This document shows positions 45,395 through 56,940 of a DNA stretch of 64,000 bases, in pieces. The stretch lies in contig OX578282.1 of NCBI GenBank assembly GCA_951217055.1, positions 14,633,877 to 14,697,876 on the forward strand, written 5' to 3'. The position numbers were made by a program, and so were the translations under genes. Origin of the DNA: Gerris lacustris. Lineage: Eukaryota; Arthropoda; Insecta; Hemiptera; Gerridae. The notes below the pieces were generated by a model. That model did not search any database. It saw nothing but the letters and a program-made list of their open reading frames with translations, and was not told where the DNA came from. Position 1 is the stretch's first letter. The number at the start of each line of letters is the position of its first letter.

Positions 45395-46729
45395 GATAAA
45401 CGATAAGATGTTTTTTGTAGATATGTATCAATTTTTCGAGATAAAAAAAAGGCAGGGAATGATGTTGGGAGTTTGCTGTTGAGTAATTTGATTGGATATC
45501 TTCCGCTAGATGAGCAACAGATGAGAAGGACGCCTGCTGCAGTTGGCATTGAAATATAGCCCTAAGGTCCAGAGACAGTCAAGTCAAGTGAAGCAAGGCC
45601 TAAGGGCTCCCCGGGTAAAGCATCGTTAGGAACCGGTGTCACTTCCCTAGATGTTATTACATTGTCTAACAACTTACCAGACCATTCCACCCTCATGTTC
45701 ACCCCTTTTATATCACTGATTTATAAACTGTCAAAATATTAATCTTGGAGTACAATCGATAAGATTACACTTTTTCATTCGATTAAGGAAACCAAACATA
45801 ATATCTACGTTTTTGCAAAAGATCTACGCTGCCAAGGACGAGAAATCTAAGGTTTCTATCTCGCTGTTCATATCAAGATGATCAACACCTAAAGATTCTT
45901 CTAGCAATTTGAGCGAAACAATTCTTCGAGACTCGTTCTGTACAAGGAACAACATTTACGATCTTAAGCAGACAAAGATATGGAAGCTTATACATAATTT
46001 TTTTGTGAAATCTTAACTTGATTCTATCTGAGAGAATGGTCCATGCATTTTAGTGACAAGAAAACTGTATTTTGCGCCAATTTCTGTAACTTATTACAGT
46101 TATTATTTATAAACTCACAACAGACAACTTTTCTATCGAGAAAAGAAATTTTAGTAAAGATTTAAATTAAATAGTTTTAGAATAAGTGACATTGATATGT
46201 AACACGGATCTGAGAAACAATTTATGTTTTCAAACGATTAAATAGAAAATTATAATTTGAAATTTTGAGTAATTCAGCAATTTATGATAAGTTTGATAAT
46301 GACCCAAGGAGGAGTTGAAGTATCGACTAAAAATTAAGAACGTAAAGATTTTGTTATTAATACAAGAAGTACATATTAGACCATTGAAGGAGATTCACTT
46401 TGAAACAAAATTATATGAAGAGGGTAAAAGACTACTACGTAACTTATAGTGGTTAACATTTTGAAACGTTAACGTGAAAGCCAGTTTAACGTGCAATTCT
46501 ATGATTATCTAAGCTCATAAGACTCAAACATAAGCTATTCTTAAGGATGCAATTAAGTAGGCTTCTGCGGATGGTATGACATGAGTATTTCTATTTGACC
46601 AACCCCTAATCAAAGACCTAAAACTTATGTTCAAGGTCGCATCCGGTTGTGACAGCGTCTGGAGCAAATGAAGTTCCTGATATTTGGCATCCAGTGTTCA
46701 GATGTGTGTGTTGACAATTTCAAGAGTAA
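45395..46729. other. unassigned sequence
   Basis: 45440-45720 is less AT-rich with a 63-codon minus frame, no motif. 46293-46325 (ATGACCCAAGGAGGAGTTGAAG) resembles a decayed AAGATGACCC hairpin motif. Confidence 0.4.
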
Positions 46730-47554
46730 AGGCGGAAATACACATGCTAGATACTCGCACAAAAACATACGAGTAGCTCGCAGAGGAGAGCTACTGGCAT
46801 GTGTATACATCAAATAGCATGCGAGTAAAAAGCATGCGAGTAAATCGCACGAGGTTTGATTTTTGTCTTGCCAGTGGCACAAGTCGAGGGGAGGGGGAAC
46901 TGATAAGGCACGTGTAAACAGGCCTGCCAGCGCAAGGTTGCTAGTAGCTAGCACGAGTCTCCCTCAGCCCTTCAGTCTTTAGTTGCGTTCCTTCCTTTCG
47001 CGTGTGTCTGACAACAACTCATCAACTTTCTCTGGAAGCATTCGCAATTGATTCCTAAAACCATTAACGTCCCCGACCCGCATTTCATTTAGTAGGCACT
47101 GACTCGCTCTATGTACCTAATTCCCTTCTAGCTATCCAATCTTTACCCACACTCTTTTTACCACATGTCTTTTTTATTATTTTTCAAATGGTTTAAAACA
47201 CAGTTTTTTGCAAGTAAGAACAATCTAGTTAATTTCATTCCGCACCGATACATTCATAAGGTACCTACATTGAAACAATTAATAAAGCTATCAAAATTAA
47301 TTATATCAAATACAATTATTTCATAATTTATTCCGGCTAAAAGAAGGCAAGAAACGATTGCCTGATTCAAAACTAGAACTGTGACTGGAATGTGTATTGT
47401 CATGTGCTAGTAGCTCGCACAAGACCTATCATCCGGACGATAATAGCATGCTGTTTCACTGGCAAATGTACACAGCGTCTGCAGCATGCCAGCTACTGAC
47501 GTGCTAGTTACTCGCCACTGGCATGCTTTTTTACTAGCATGTGTATTTCCGCCT
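46730..47554. mobile_element. Harbinger-like element H2, 825 bp
   Basis: Perfect TIRs AGGCGGAAATACACATGCTAG and complement, flanked by TAA at 46727-46729 and 47555-47557. GCATGC and GCGAGTA-type motifs are repeated near both ends (for example GCATGCGAGTAAAAAGCATG at 46817). The 107-codon minus frame (46631-46954) crosses the TIR and is not a transposase. Confidence 0.85.
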
Positions 47555-47683
47555 TAATGCTAGTTGTTTCTTATGGAGAAACATCGCTAACCGAAGGTTT
47601 GAGAAGGCTAGCAACTTAAAACCTTTATCAATTTAAATCTTCAGGAGGAATTCTTGAAGAGATTTAGTAAATTGAACTCATTA

Positions 47684-47813
47684 TAGGGATCATTCTCAAG
47701 GAGTTGTTAATGATAAGAGTCATTTGCAACTCATGACTCACTGACTCAGTCAATGAGTCATTGCAGCAGTTGCAAATGAATCTCATGAGCAATTCCCTTG
47801 AGAATGATCCCTG
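47684..47813. mobile_element. 130-bp hairpin MITE with TA flanks
   Basis: Arms TAGGGATCATTCTCAAGG and CCTTGAGAATGATCCCTG continue inward to TCATTTGCAACT/AGTTGCAAATGA. TA at 47682-47683 and 47814-47815 suggests Tc1/mariner-type insertion. Confidence 0.8.
47725..47765. promoter_or_regulatory. three AP-1-type motifs in the MITE loop
   Basis: TGACTCA twice and TGAGTCA once within about 30 bp. Each fits the bZIP consensus TGASTCA. Function is inferred only. Confidence 0.35.
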
Positions 47814-47815
47814 TA

Positions 47816-48972
47816 ATATTAAACTCTGACCACGAACCCCTACGATATAGAATCTTTTTACTCTATTAAAAAACAATTTAGGATTAAATATGGCTTTCCA
47901 TTCAAGTTTTATATAGTTTTATTCAGTGAGGTTCCGAATTATATTCTTCAAGATACTGATTTATAAATCTTTGAATAAATAAGGCAGGTTTTCTTTTTTA
48001 AAAAAAGAACCAGTTATTAAAAATGAGGATTTATTGATATATGTTTAATAAAATCTTAAAATAGTTTAGTTTTGTATGTTTTGTTATTTCAAAAATCTAC
48101 ATATTAAGATTGGTTTTTAATTATTATTCCTCATTATATAGACTCATGCAAGACAGCAGAGACAAGAATTAAAGGCGTAATAATTGCCCCCAGGGTAGTA
48201 CAAGGTTTAGAAGGAGGGTAATACGTTTAGTGGAAAGACAATAAGGCTGGCGTGATATACAAGGCTTTGTTATTAGTATGTATCTATAGGGCGCATCTGG
48301 ACATGTCAGAGGGCACTAGACACTAGACACACGCCGGCCACTGTCACACTGATAATTATGTATTAGTCTCTTTATGTTCGGAACAATATGAATAATTATA
48401 CTCTTTTTTTGTTTTTTGATAAACAAGTAGAAATAAATCTCTGAGACACATAATAATCCTTTGAGAATATAACAAGTTTTTGAGCTGTAAATTCTATTTA
48501 CTGTTAGAAGTAATATTTAACTGCAATTTTTTCTAGTGATATAAAGGTGAACATAAGAAGTGAAATAAAAACTTAATAACTTAAATATATTAGTGGGAAA
48601 GAAACCGCGAATGTTTTATGAATTAATTTAGTGGACTGTATGTGGTGTTTATTTGTGCAATGTGGGTTGACGTTAAGCACGGACGCTCGTAAGTCTAGGG
48701 CGGACATTGAAAGACGACTGACAGTGACTTAAAGGTTGTCCAAGAAGATGCGGCAATCTGAGTGGTTTTGTTTTTGTGTCATGTATTTCCAGTGCCATTT
48801 TTTAATAAAATAGATCACCTTTTGTAAATATCAATACGATGTAAGGAAGGTTTGCCGAGTGCAGGTTATTAAAAACTCATGCTTTCTCTCTGATAACCTT
48901 CATAAACAAATCTTCCAAGTTACTAGTATGTCTATCAAATCATTTATATAAATTCTGTAATTTAAAGACTAA
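47816..48972. other. unassigned sequence
   Basis: 48180-48350 and 48660-48790 are somewhat less AT-rich. No gene recognised. Confidence 0.45.
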
Positions 48973-49943
48973 AGCCACGTTTACGCGATACAAGTATACT
49001 TGGACCAAGTCAGCTTTGACTCCATTTTGACGCTACTTGAATCGTGTAAACAGGGTATCCAAGTCAACTTGGACATCCAAGTTGAGTTGGATGGGCTATA
49101 GTAGATTTTGATAAAAACAAAAATGGCACCCACCTGATAAATTACGAACAAGCAGTAAAAAAAAAAGATGTGAGGTTGAGGTGGGTTTTGTTTATCAGAA
49201 GGTGATATATCACACTGTTTTAAAACTTAATAAGTATGTTCAATTTAACTGGAAAGTTCTAGAGGGAAAAACATTTTACACAATCTATACCTTAACCTCA
49301 ACTTTTAGTGTATCAAAGTTCCCCTGCTTGGACCAAGTATACTTGGATCGTGTAAACCTTACTTCAAAGTTCCCCTGCTTGGACCAAGTATACTTGGATC
49401 GTGTAAACCTTACTTCAAAGTTCCACTACTTGGACCAAGTATACTTGGATCGTGTAAACCTTACTTCAAAGTTCCACTACTTGGACCAAGTATACTTGGA
49501 TCGTGTAAACCTTACTTCAAAGTTCCACTTCTTGGACCAAGTATACTTGGATCGTGTAAACCTTACTTCAAAGTTCCACTACTTGGACCAAGTATACTTC
49601 GATCGTGTAAACCTTACTTCAAAGTTCCACTACTTGGACCAAGTATACTTGGATCGTGTAAACCTTACTTCAAAGTTCCACTTCTTGGACCAAGTATACT
49701 TGGATCGTGTAAACCTTACTTCAAAGTTCCACTACTTGGACCAAGTATACTTGGATCGTGTAAACCTTACTTCAAAGTTCCACTACTTGGACCAAGTATA
49801 CTTGGATCGTGTAAACCTTACTTCAAAGTTCCCCTGCTTGGACCAAGTATACTTGGATCGTGTAAACCTTACTTCAATGTTCCACAAACACTTGGACCAA
49901 GTGGATTTGATCAAAGTGACTTGGACCAAGTATACTTGGATCG
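48973..49943 (+). mobile_element. Harbinger-like MITE H1, copy 3, expanded by a 51-bp array
   Basis: Left end AGCCACGTTTACGCGATAC after TAA (48970-48972); core TGGCACCCACCTGATAAATT as in copies 1 and 2. The right terminus is degenerate (GGATCGAATAAAAAG), without a clear TIR. Confidence 0.8.
49313..49873 (+). repeat. 51-bp tandem array, 11 units
   Basis: Each unit holds the perfect palindrome CCAAGTATACTTGG and then ATCGTGTAAACCTTACTTCA, which is the element's own subterminal sequence. 51 is a multiple of 3, so a 255-codon frame (49181-49948, repeated LDQVYLDRVNLTSKF) stays open. I regard that protein as an artefact. Confidence 0.95.
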
Positions 49944-50639
49944 AATAAAAAGAAATTGTTAAATCATTACAATCATCATAACCTTGATCATGGAATGAAA
50001 ACTTCAAAACTCTTCAAAATGTTTCTTAAATATTCCTGTTGATAAAAATCTAAATTTGCTCGTAAATACCAATGGAAAATTTTATGGAATAAGGAATTTT
50101 TCTAAAAAAAAAAAAAAAAAAAATTAAAAAAATCCAGAAGAACGTGGATAAAATGAAATAGTCGGAATAAGCACGCACAGAAATGCTAAATTAAAGGTCA
50201 CAGTCCATAGTCTCGGTATGTCACACACACCACGGATTAGTGACCTATCAGGGCTACATCACAAACCTGAAAGGGATTAATGTAAACTAATTTATTTGTA
50301 AGTATTAACATTTTAAACTTATTAAAAAATATAATAGAATAATATAATATAAACTGGATTAAAATATTCAAGCACAATTGTAAAAATCAATTAATAATAA
50401 ATAAAAAAAAAGTAAGGCGCACTTCACGTAAGTACTTGAGGTGATAATCGCCAGTTTCTGCAGGATTAAGTTTAAACTATTAAGTGTAAAATATTAATAG
50501 TTACATATTCTTTTTCTACACTTCATGACCTTTTAATTGATGTATAACATGTCATGGTGATTTAAATACTTTTCTTTAGTCGCCCGCCATACCTATTGGC
50601 CGCCATCTTGGAAATATTAAGTGTGAAAACTCCAAAAAG
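49944..50639. other. unassigned, with A run at 50103-50121
   Basis: Nothing recognised. Confidence 0.45.
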
Positions 50640-50790
50640 GGTAACGTTATCACAAATGCCGAGATGCACCTGTGTGCCGAATTTCATGTTCCTAGCTATA
50701 GTAGTTTATAAATTGAATCATGCCAACAGACAGACAGAGCCGAAATATAAGGTTTCTTTTCGTACTTCGTACAGAAACCTAAAATGAAAT
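50640..50790 (+). repeat. dispersed repeat with ACAGACAGACAG and terminal stem-loop
   Basis: GTGCCGAATTTCATGTTCCT, then CAACAGACAGACAGAG, then stem-loop at 50750-50780 (AGGTTTCT, inner GTAC/GTAC, AGAAACCT), then TAAAA. Confidence 0.6.
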
Positions 50791-52269
50791 GATCATAGAC
50801 ATATAGGAAAGGTGTAATGTATAAATCCTTATAATTATACAGCAAATTTGAACAAATTTGTGATTTTGACACAGGAAAAACTTTTTAAAAGCCTTTTATG
50901 AAATCGTTATGAATTAGTAATATTGGTTAGGAATAAAATAGTTTAAAAGTAACCAATCAAATTATCATCATTACATATACGAAGTCGTAATGTGAACAGA
51001 AACATGTTCCTATTAACATATTAGTATATATTATTGGTATTTATATATCGTAGGTTTAATCTGAAAGATCTTCCTGAGGGGACTGTGAGAGAAAAACATC
51101 TAACTTCATCTATTCAATACGACAAACATTTTTTACAAATACAATTTTTTAATAAAACCAACATCGACATCACTATGAAGTGTTAAAGATTGCTAAAACT
51201 ATTAATAATTTTTATTATGCAGAGCTAGCGGGAAGGGAGATAGACGAGGGGAATAGGAGGTGGCTTGGTTCCCCCACCTCTTTATTTGACCTACCGCTTC
51301 AATTGCACAGCGACCAGGCTTTATTTGGGGGGAAATTAAATAAATTAGACAATAATGGATTTCAAAAGCCTGAAATCATTAAAGTATACGCGATAGGACA
51401 CGAGGAAGCTGTGTGCCACTCTAATTTACAGTGTATTTTTTATTTAATTTAATTTATTTTTATATAATTATTGTAAATAAATAAATATCAACTTTTAACC
51501 ATGTCGGGAAGAAGAAGGTAGTTCTTTAAAAGAAGAGCAATTAAACAAACTAATTACTTAGATACAAAGATAAAAGAAAAAAGGTTATAGGGGATTGTTT
51601 TAATTATTCTAGGAAGGATACAAAATTATAAGTAAAGGAAAAAAGAAAGATTAAAATAGGATACTTTGATAAAAGAAAGTAATTATAAAAAATAAAGTAA
51701 TAATCTGATGAAAAGGCAATTGAAGGTAGGTGATGTGAGGAGTTTAGAAGTGAATGGCACGCCCCGGTGCGGACATTAACTCAACTTGTCTCCTCACTTA
51801 GTCAGGGCTTTTCAATGTTCCCCTAGTTTACGGCATCAGACACCCCTCTGTTAATTGTTTAATGAAAATTCTAGCCCAAGGCAATGCGAGCTGGTTTCCT
51901 CCCCCGCTTTGAAATCAAAGCTTCAAGAGGGATTTCATTGTTTATGTTTCATTTCTCATCCCTCCAAGGAGGGGGGTTTGATAAATTAAATTACAGATGT
52001 GTTCTTTAAGCACCAGAGAATAACATATTACGATTAAATGGTCTGTTGGGAATTGTTGAAATGCAAGGATTTTTAAGCTATAAGAGGAATATTATATGCT
52101 TTGATTAATTTTAGTTAATTTGATTCAGTGAAATAATTTAAGAGTTTCAGCCAGACTTAGAAATAGGGAATACGCTAAACTATAACAAGTACCGAACACC
52201 TTTTATCAAGCTAAAAATCATTCACTTCTTTAACAGTTTCGACCGCGTTGATTCGATATTCTTTTTACA
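50791..52269. other. mostly unassigned; R-A 5' fragment at 51325-51435 (minus)
   Basis: 51325-51435 has AATTAGACAATAATGG and GAGGAAGCTGTGTGCCACTC, the reversed R-A left end. 51745-51975 is less AT-rich. No gene recognised. Confidence 0.5.
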
Positions 52270-53043
52270 ATTACTACGTTTTCATGATGTATAAATACGG
52301 ATTGAATCCTGATTTGGGATTTAACAAGTTAGGTGTTTCCACGAGTAGTATTACAACCAAGCAGTGTACCGTCCGCGGGATCATCACGGGCATGCGCAAT
52401 GAATAAAATCCGTTCCAACCCGACCTGTGACAGTGTTTCGTACCGTCCTCCAAACTGTTCCAACCCGCGCAGGGTTCGTTTGCGAACCGTTAAGTGTTCG
52501 GTACTTCTTTAGATTGTTACTCCCCTATGTTTTTTTTAGAATATAAATGATACTGGCTAAATAACTATTAAGACCTTTATCTTTGACTGTTTAGTCCAAT
52601 GTACTTTAGGACAAAGGAATATCACACTTCTGTTTTTAAAAAGGGAGTAACAGTCTAATAAAAAACATTCCGTACACCTTCTTTACATTGTTACTCCCCT
52701 CTGTTTTTTTATAAGGGGGGTATCTATCTAAAGATGTGCTAATTGTACGATTCAAACGATCCTCTGACAATACCAAGGACTGTTTTGTATGACATGTGTA
52801 TGACATGCGCAGTTATGTCAATCGTCGCACATGTAAGCAAGAAGGTTCCCTAACTGTTAGGTTTCTTGAATGTTTTTAATACAGAGCGAATTGTATTCCT
52901 GAGTGAAACTATGATAACCTGACTTAACTATAACTAGTGTGAGAGTTAATAGTTTTCAAAGTGGTTGTGAAAGCAGTTTTTAAAAGTCCTCTTTTTCCTC
53001 TTTTTTTTCGTTGTGAAACCATAACCCATGGAAACGTAGTAAT
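52270..53043. mobile_element. TACTACGTTTCCATG-family element, copy 2, with nested MITE
   Basis: Left ATTACTACGTTTTCATGA and right CCATGGAAACGTAGTAAT are TIRs. GATAACCTGACTTAACTATA matches copy 1 (reversed). A GGCACTTC MITE sits at 52500-52740. The left interior is unusually GC-rich for the window (CCGTCCGCGGGATCATC). Confidence 0.75.
52500..52740. mobile_element. GGCACTTC-family MITE, copy 7 (nested)
   Basis: Ends GGTACTTCTTTAGATTG and GATGTGCT; flanks AAGTGTTC and AATTGTAC match 6 of 8. Confidence 0.8.
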
Positions 53044-55969
53044 CATTACCAAAAATTGATGTATACTTATGCAGAGTTATGTGGAATCACACCTAGCCAC
53101 CTAGTACAGTTTGGTTATTAAGATCATTGAAGTAAAATATATAGAATCATTGTCTGATGTCCTCTAGCTGAGAGGACATACATCTAAGTAATCAATGTTC
53201 ATTGTGAGACTATAAAGAATAAAAAGGAACAAAAAATAATAGAAGAAAGATTGGTAAACTTAGAGTTTGCCTATTTTACTGAATTTGCAACTCGTTTTTG
53301 GCTGCCATTGCAGATATTTAAGGATTGTAAGAAATATGAAATATCCAATTTGAAGATCAAGAAGAATCAAATGGTGTGCTTCAATTACTGTTCCACCCTT
53401 TATAGTCTTTCAGAATGTTTAAAATACAAAATAATAACTCTTTCCCACCAATTCATCAAAAAAAGAATAAATTCCTACCGATGAATTTTTAGTCAAACGT
53501 AGAAGTGATTTAAAATTCTCTGCATTTTCTTGTTTTATTCTTTTTAGGTTTCAATCAAATACAGAGATCGTTTTTTCAGGTCAAGTGGATAATAAACTTA
53601 TTATCTGTTTATATCTTGACACATTTTTATGTAGAATGCACCTAGTTTTTGCTTGAACCTAGTATGGAGATGTTTTACCGTATTAATCGGTAAAATATCA
53701 CCAGATGGGGTTTGTAGTTTTGTTTTCATTATTAATATCTTGATTGAGTAACCCCTTGCAGTTTATCATAATTCATATTATTTGTTAAATTCGTCGTTAT
53801 GAAAGATCGTTAAGTAAATGAATAAGTCGATAGCTATGACCAGTATAACTTTAGTAGTGCATTTGGCTGTAAAGTACAAACGTAGTCAAAGAAATCTTTC
53901 TGAAGCATTTATATGTTTTATTTGTATATACGTAGAACGTTTTAAATGGCAAAAATCAATCGATTGAGTGAAGAAAAAGAATCGATTTAATTTGATAAGA
54001 TCCTTATCTAACCGGTATTTTACACCAACTGAAAATACTTGATGATATTAATCAACCAGTTTCACATTTTGATTTCACAATCATATTCTAATACTTTTAA
54101 AGTGTCACCAGATGTATTTTCCGCTTGGCTTGTTTAAATATACAAAAGAAAAACTGAATTAAACAGCTTAATAAAAACACATCTTAATAATACAATATAT
54201 GTTTGTCGTTTACATTGTCTTGAGTGATCAGCGAAGTGTAATGGATAGCATTAGACTGACTTTTTCATCGTTACAAAAGGATTCGAGAAAAAAAAACGAT
54301 CCGTTGCCTAACCACATCACTAGTCAAAAGATTATTTTACAACTTGTTGAGGTTTTACCCAAATTGTTTGTGTTTTTTCTTGGAGTGTTTAGTTTATTCC
54401 GTTCTGTTTGGTTGGTAATACTTGAATCGGGTCCGATCCTTGTTTCTTGAAGTGGGTTCTCGGTTCACCCTTATTTTCATTATTTTTTTCGGCCCTTAAG
54501 ACCTCTCGGTGTACTTATGACCCCTAATTTTCTTGTACTGTAATCCTCTAAGAGTTTTATTTGTATTAAATTCTTTCTTTCATGTTACCCTACCATCCTT
54601 ATTTCTCTCTTAATCCGTTGTAGAAGTCCGAATATATTCTTGTTTTATTAACATCAACACTAGTGTCTTGTTTTTTTTTTTTTATTTGTTGTGTTTACCA
54701 TGAAAGCTGTTTTTAACAAAGTGTTATGAAATCAACTTGAACTACTTAGAATAGATGTAATCTTACTAACATTTAACGGTCTATGTTAACAATAAAGGTA
54801 TTATTCAAATAAATCGTAAATTGTGAAAGAAAAAACGACGTAGATTCGAACAACTTCTCTTATGTATTTTTCAACATAATGCTTAATGACTCCGAACTCA
54901 CACCTGGAATAAATAGAAAACAACTTCACATGCATTTCTAATTACAATAGGAGTTCTCAAAAAAGTTGTTCTCAAAAAAGTTGCAACCCCACAACAAGAA
55001 TATCCTTTACACTTAAGACAACGTATTGCCATTCAGAATAAATAACGTACAATCTACCATTAACGTATAAACTGCTCAGATAAATCCTACTCTTTATTCT
55101 TTATTGATGCGAAGATTCTCTATTTGGAGCGTTTACCAACTAGATGAAGAAACTAAAATAATAGTTAAAGAATAGACAAGACATCTGCAATAAATCAAAT
55201 CCCCCGAATTAGTAAAAAATAAATGCAGCGATAAAGTTTAATCATATGGCTTTTGATGAATCAATATTTTCTTCGCTGCCATATCATTATTAAAATTACA
55301 TAATCCGAAATTTTATAATGTATTCTACAACACTGCTTCTACGAATAAATTGAATCATTAGTTCCTGATGAGTAAGGTAGATAGATTAAAATTAAACACA
55401 CATGCATAGTTCAATACTCGGGTTTTTAACCGAACAAAAAAGTGCATTTTTAATTGTACCACTTTAAGTATAAATGAGAACACATTTTAATACTAAGTAT
55501 GTAGAAAGTAAGGGTAAGAATGTAAGATATAAAAAGCAAGGGTTAAAAGTATACATTTAAAAGCCAACTTTAATTACTACCTTTTTTTCTAACATCAAGT
55601 TGTTCCTATTATTTTTTTTAAAAAGTTGAAATACTAATGACCTATGATAAGTTTTTGGAATGACGGTAAGAAATCACCACTGCACGAACTTACATATTGT
55701 TATGAAGACGAGCCGTTTTTTTTTTTAATTATTAAATTATTTTTAAAATAATTATAATTTACTGCAAACCTAGACTCTGACTAAGAAAATCTACGGTACT
55801 GAACTTAAGTCTGAAATTTCTTTGTAGTAGATAATAAAACAGAGTAAATTGAATTCCTTTTAAAATAATAATTCTTAATTGTGAGTAGTCATCTCTTTAA
55901 CAATGATTGGTTTTGCATACAGTTTCTTCTTATCTTTTAAGATATCGAATTATCAGATGTCGCGTACAT
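53044..55969. other. unassigned 2.9-kb AT-rich stretch
   Basis: The longest part without a recognised repeat. Frames at 53251 (77 codons) and 54199 (83 codons) show no motif, and I see no convincing splice-site pair beside them. It could be intron or intergenic DNA. Confidence 0.5.
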
Positions 55970-56262
55970 CAATATCTCGGAAACTAGATTTTTCCAGGGA
56001 AAACGACTTATATAGTTTGAATCTTATTTAAATAGATTGCGCATATCATTTTTTTTAAATCAAAATGGTCGCAACTATTTTTGGGAAATTTATTTTTATG
56101 TTTTTTTTTTTAGTTTTTTGGGGAGCAGCGCCACCAAATTTAGAGGTAAAATTAATTTCTCGATTTCGCCTCGGCGTATGATTTTTCTGAACCTAAAAAA
56201 ATGTTTAGTAGTTTAGTCTCCACACCTACACAGACGGACAGACATTTTTTGGGCTCCGTTTT
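55970..56262 (-). repeat. R-B family repeat, copy 6, truncated
   Basis: Contains AAACTAGATTTTTCCAGGGA, GGGGAGCAGCGCCACC and the module, then ACAGACGGACAGACATTTTT. It is cut at GGGCTCCG where element C copy 4 begins. Confidence 0.75.
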
Positions 56263-56790
56263 ATTGTATCTCTGTTTAGATGCGTAGAAAGTGATTCATT
56301 ATGTACTTGTATTTATTGCTCATGCGCGTCTCATAATTCTGAAGAATTCCTTTTTTTACCGCCCTAGGGGGGTAAAAAACGCACGATTAGCGAGTTTGTT
56401 TACATTTAACAAAACTAATTTGCTGTTTGTTTAATAAAAGTAACTGTTTATATCGAGGTTTTTGTGAAAATCAATGAGTGATTTAAATGATTATCACGAA
56501 TATGAGGAGAATAATACGCCTCCCAAAATAATTAATTCGGCAATAACTACAACTAATGGATTAATGTCATCTATATCAAAAGAGAAATATGAACTTGCAT
56601 ACGGGAAGCTTTTTTCTGTATTTATTATTTAAATCTAACAATCGTAGGTAAAGTACGGTACGCAACTCGTGCGAAAACGGCATTTTGCATTGCTCGTGCG
56701 GTTTTACTACCCTCGCTCTCGCTCGGGTGCAAACTCCAACTCGCATGCAAAATTCTACTTTCCGCACTCGACGCGTAATGTACTATTACT
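56262..56790 (+). mobile_element. recombinase-derived element C, copy 4
   Basis: Left TGTATCTCTGTTTAGATGCG, mutated NRF-1-like site, partial CCCTAGGG palindrome at 56341-56378 with its right arm lost, ATG at 56475, terminal hairpin 56653-56783. It interrupts R-B copy 6. Confidence 0.7.
56475..56632 (+). pseudogene. truncated tyrosine-recombinase-like N-terminus
   Basis: Reads MSDLNDYHEYEENNTPPKII, then TTTNGLMSSISKEKYELAYG and a stop soon after KLFSVFII. It belongs to the same subfamily as copy 3. The conserved YEL-x-Y-x-K pattern is the only protein signal; the catalytic domain is absent. Confidence 0.45.
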
Positions 56791-56814
56791 GCTAAAGAAA
56801 ATTACAAAAATAAC

Positions 56815-56940
56815 TAGTTACTTTCATTTTGGAACCCCATCGTTGGGCATAGGCCTCTCCCAGGTTAGACCAAGCTCCCCTATTATAGGCTGTCCTGTGC
56901 CACAACACACCGCATTTGAATACATAAACAGCCCTTAACA
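56815..56940. repeat. possible retroelement fragment (CATCGTTGGGCATAGG)
   Basis: CCCCATCGTTGGGCATAGGC and CTCTCCCAGGTTAGACCA resemble a sequence common in arthropod interspersed repeats. Assignment to a LINE is from memory and uncertain. Confidence 0.35.
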
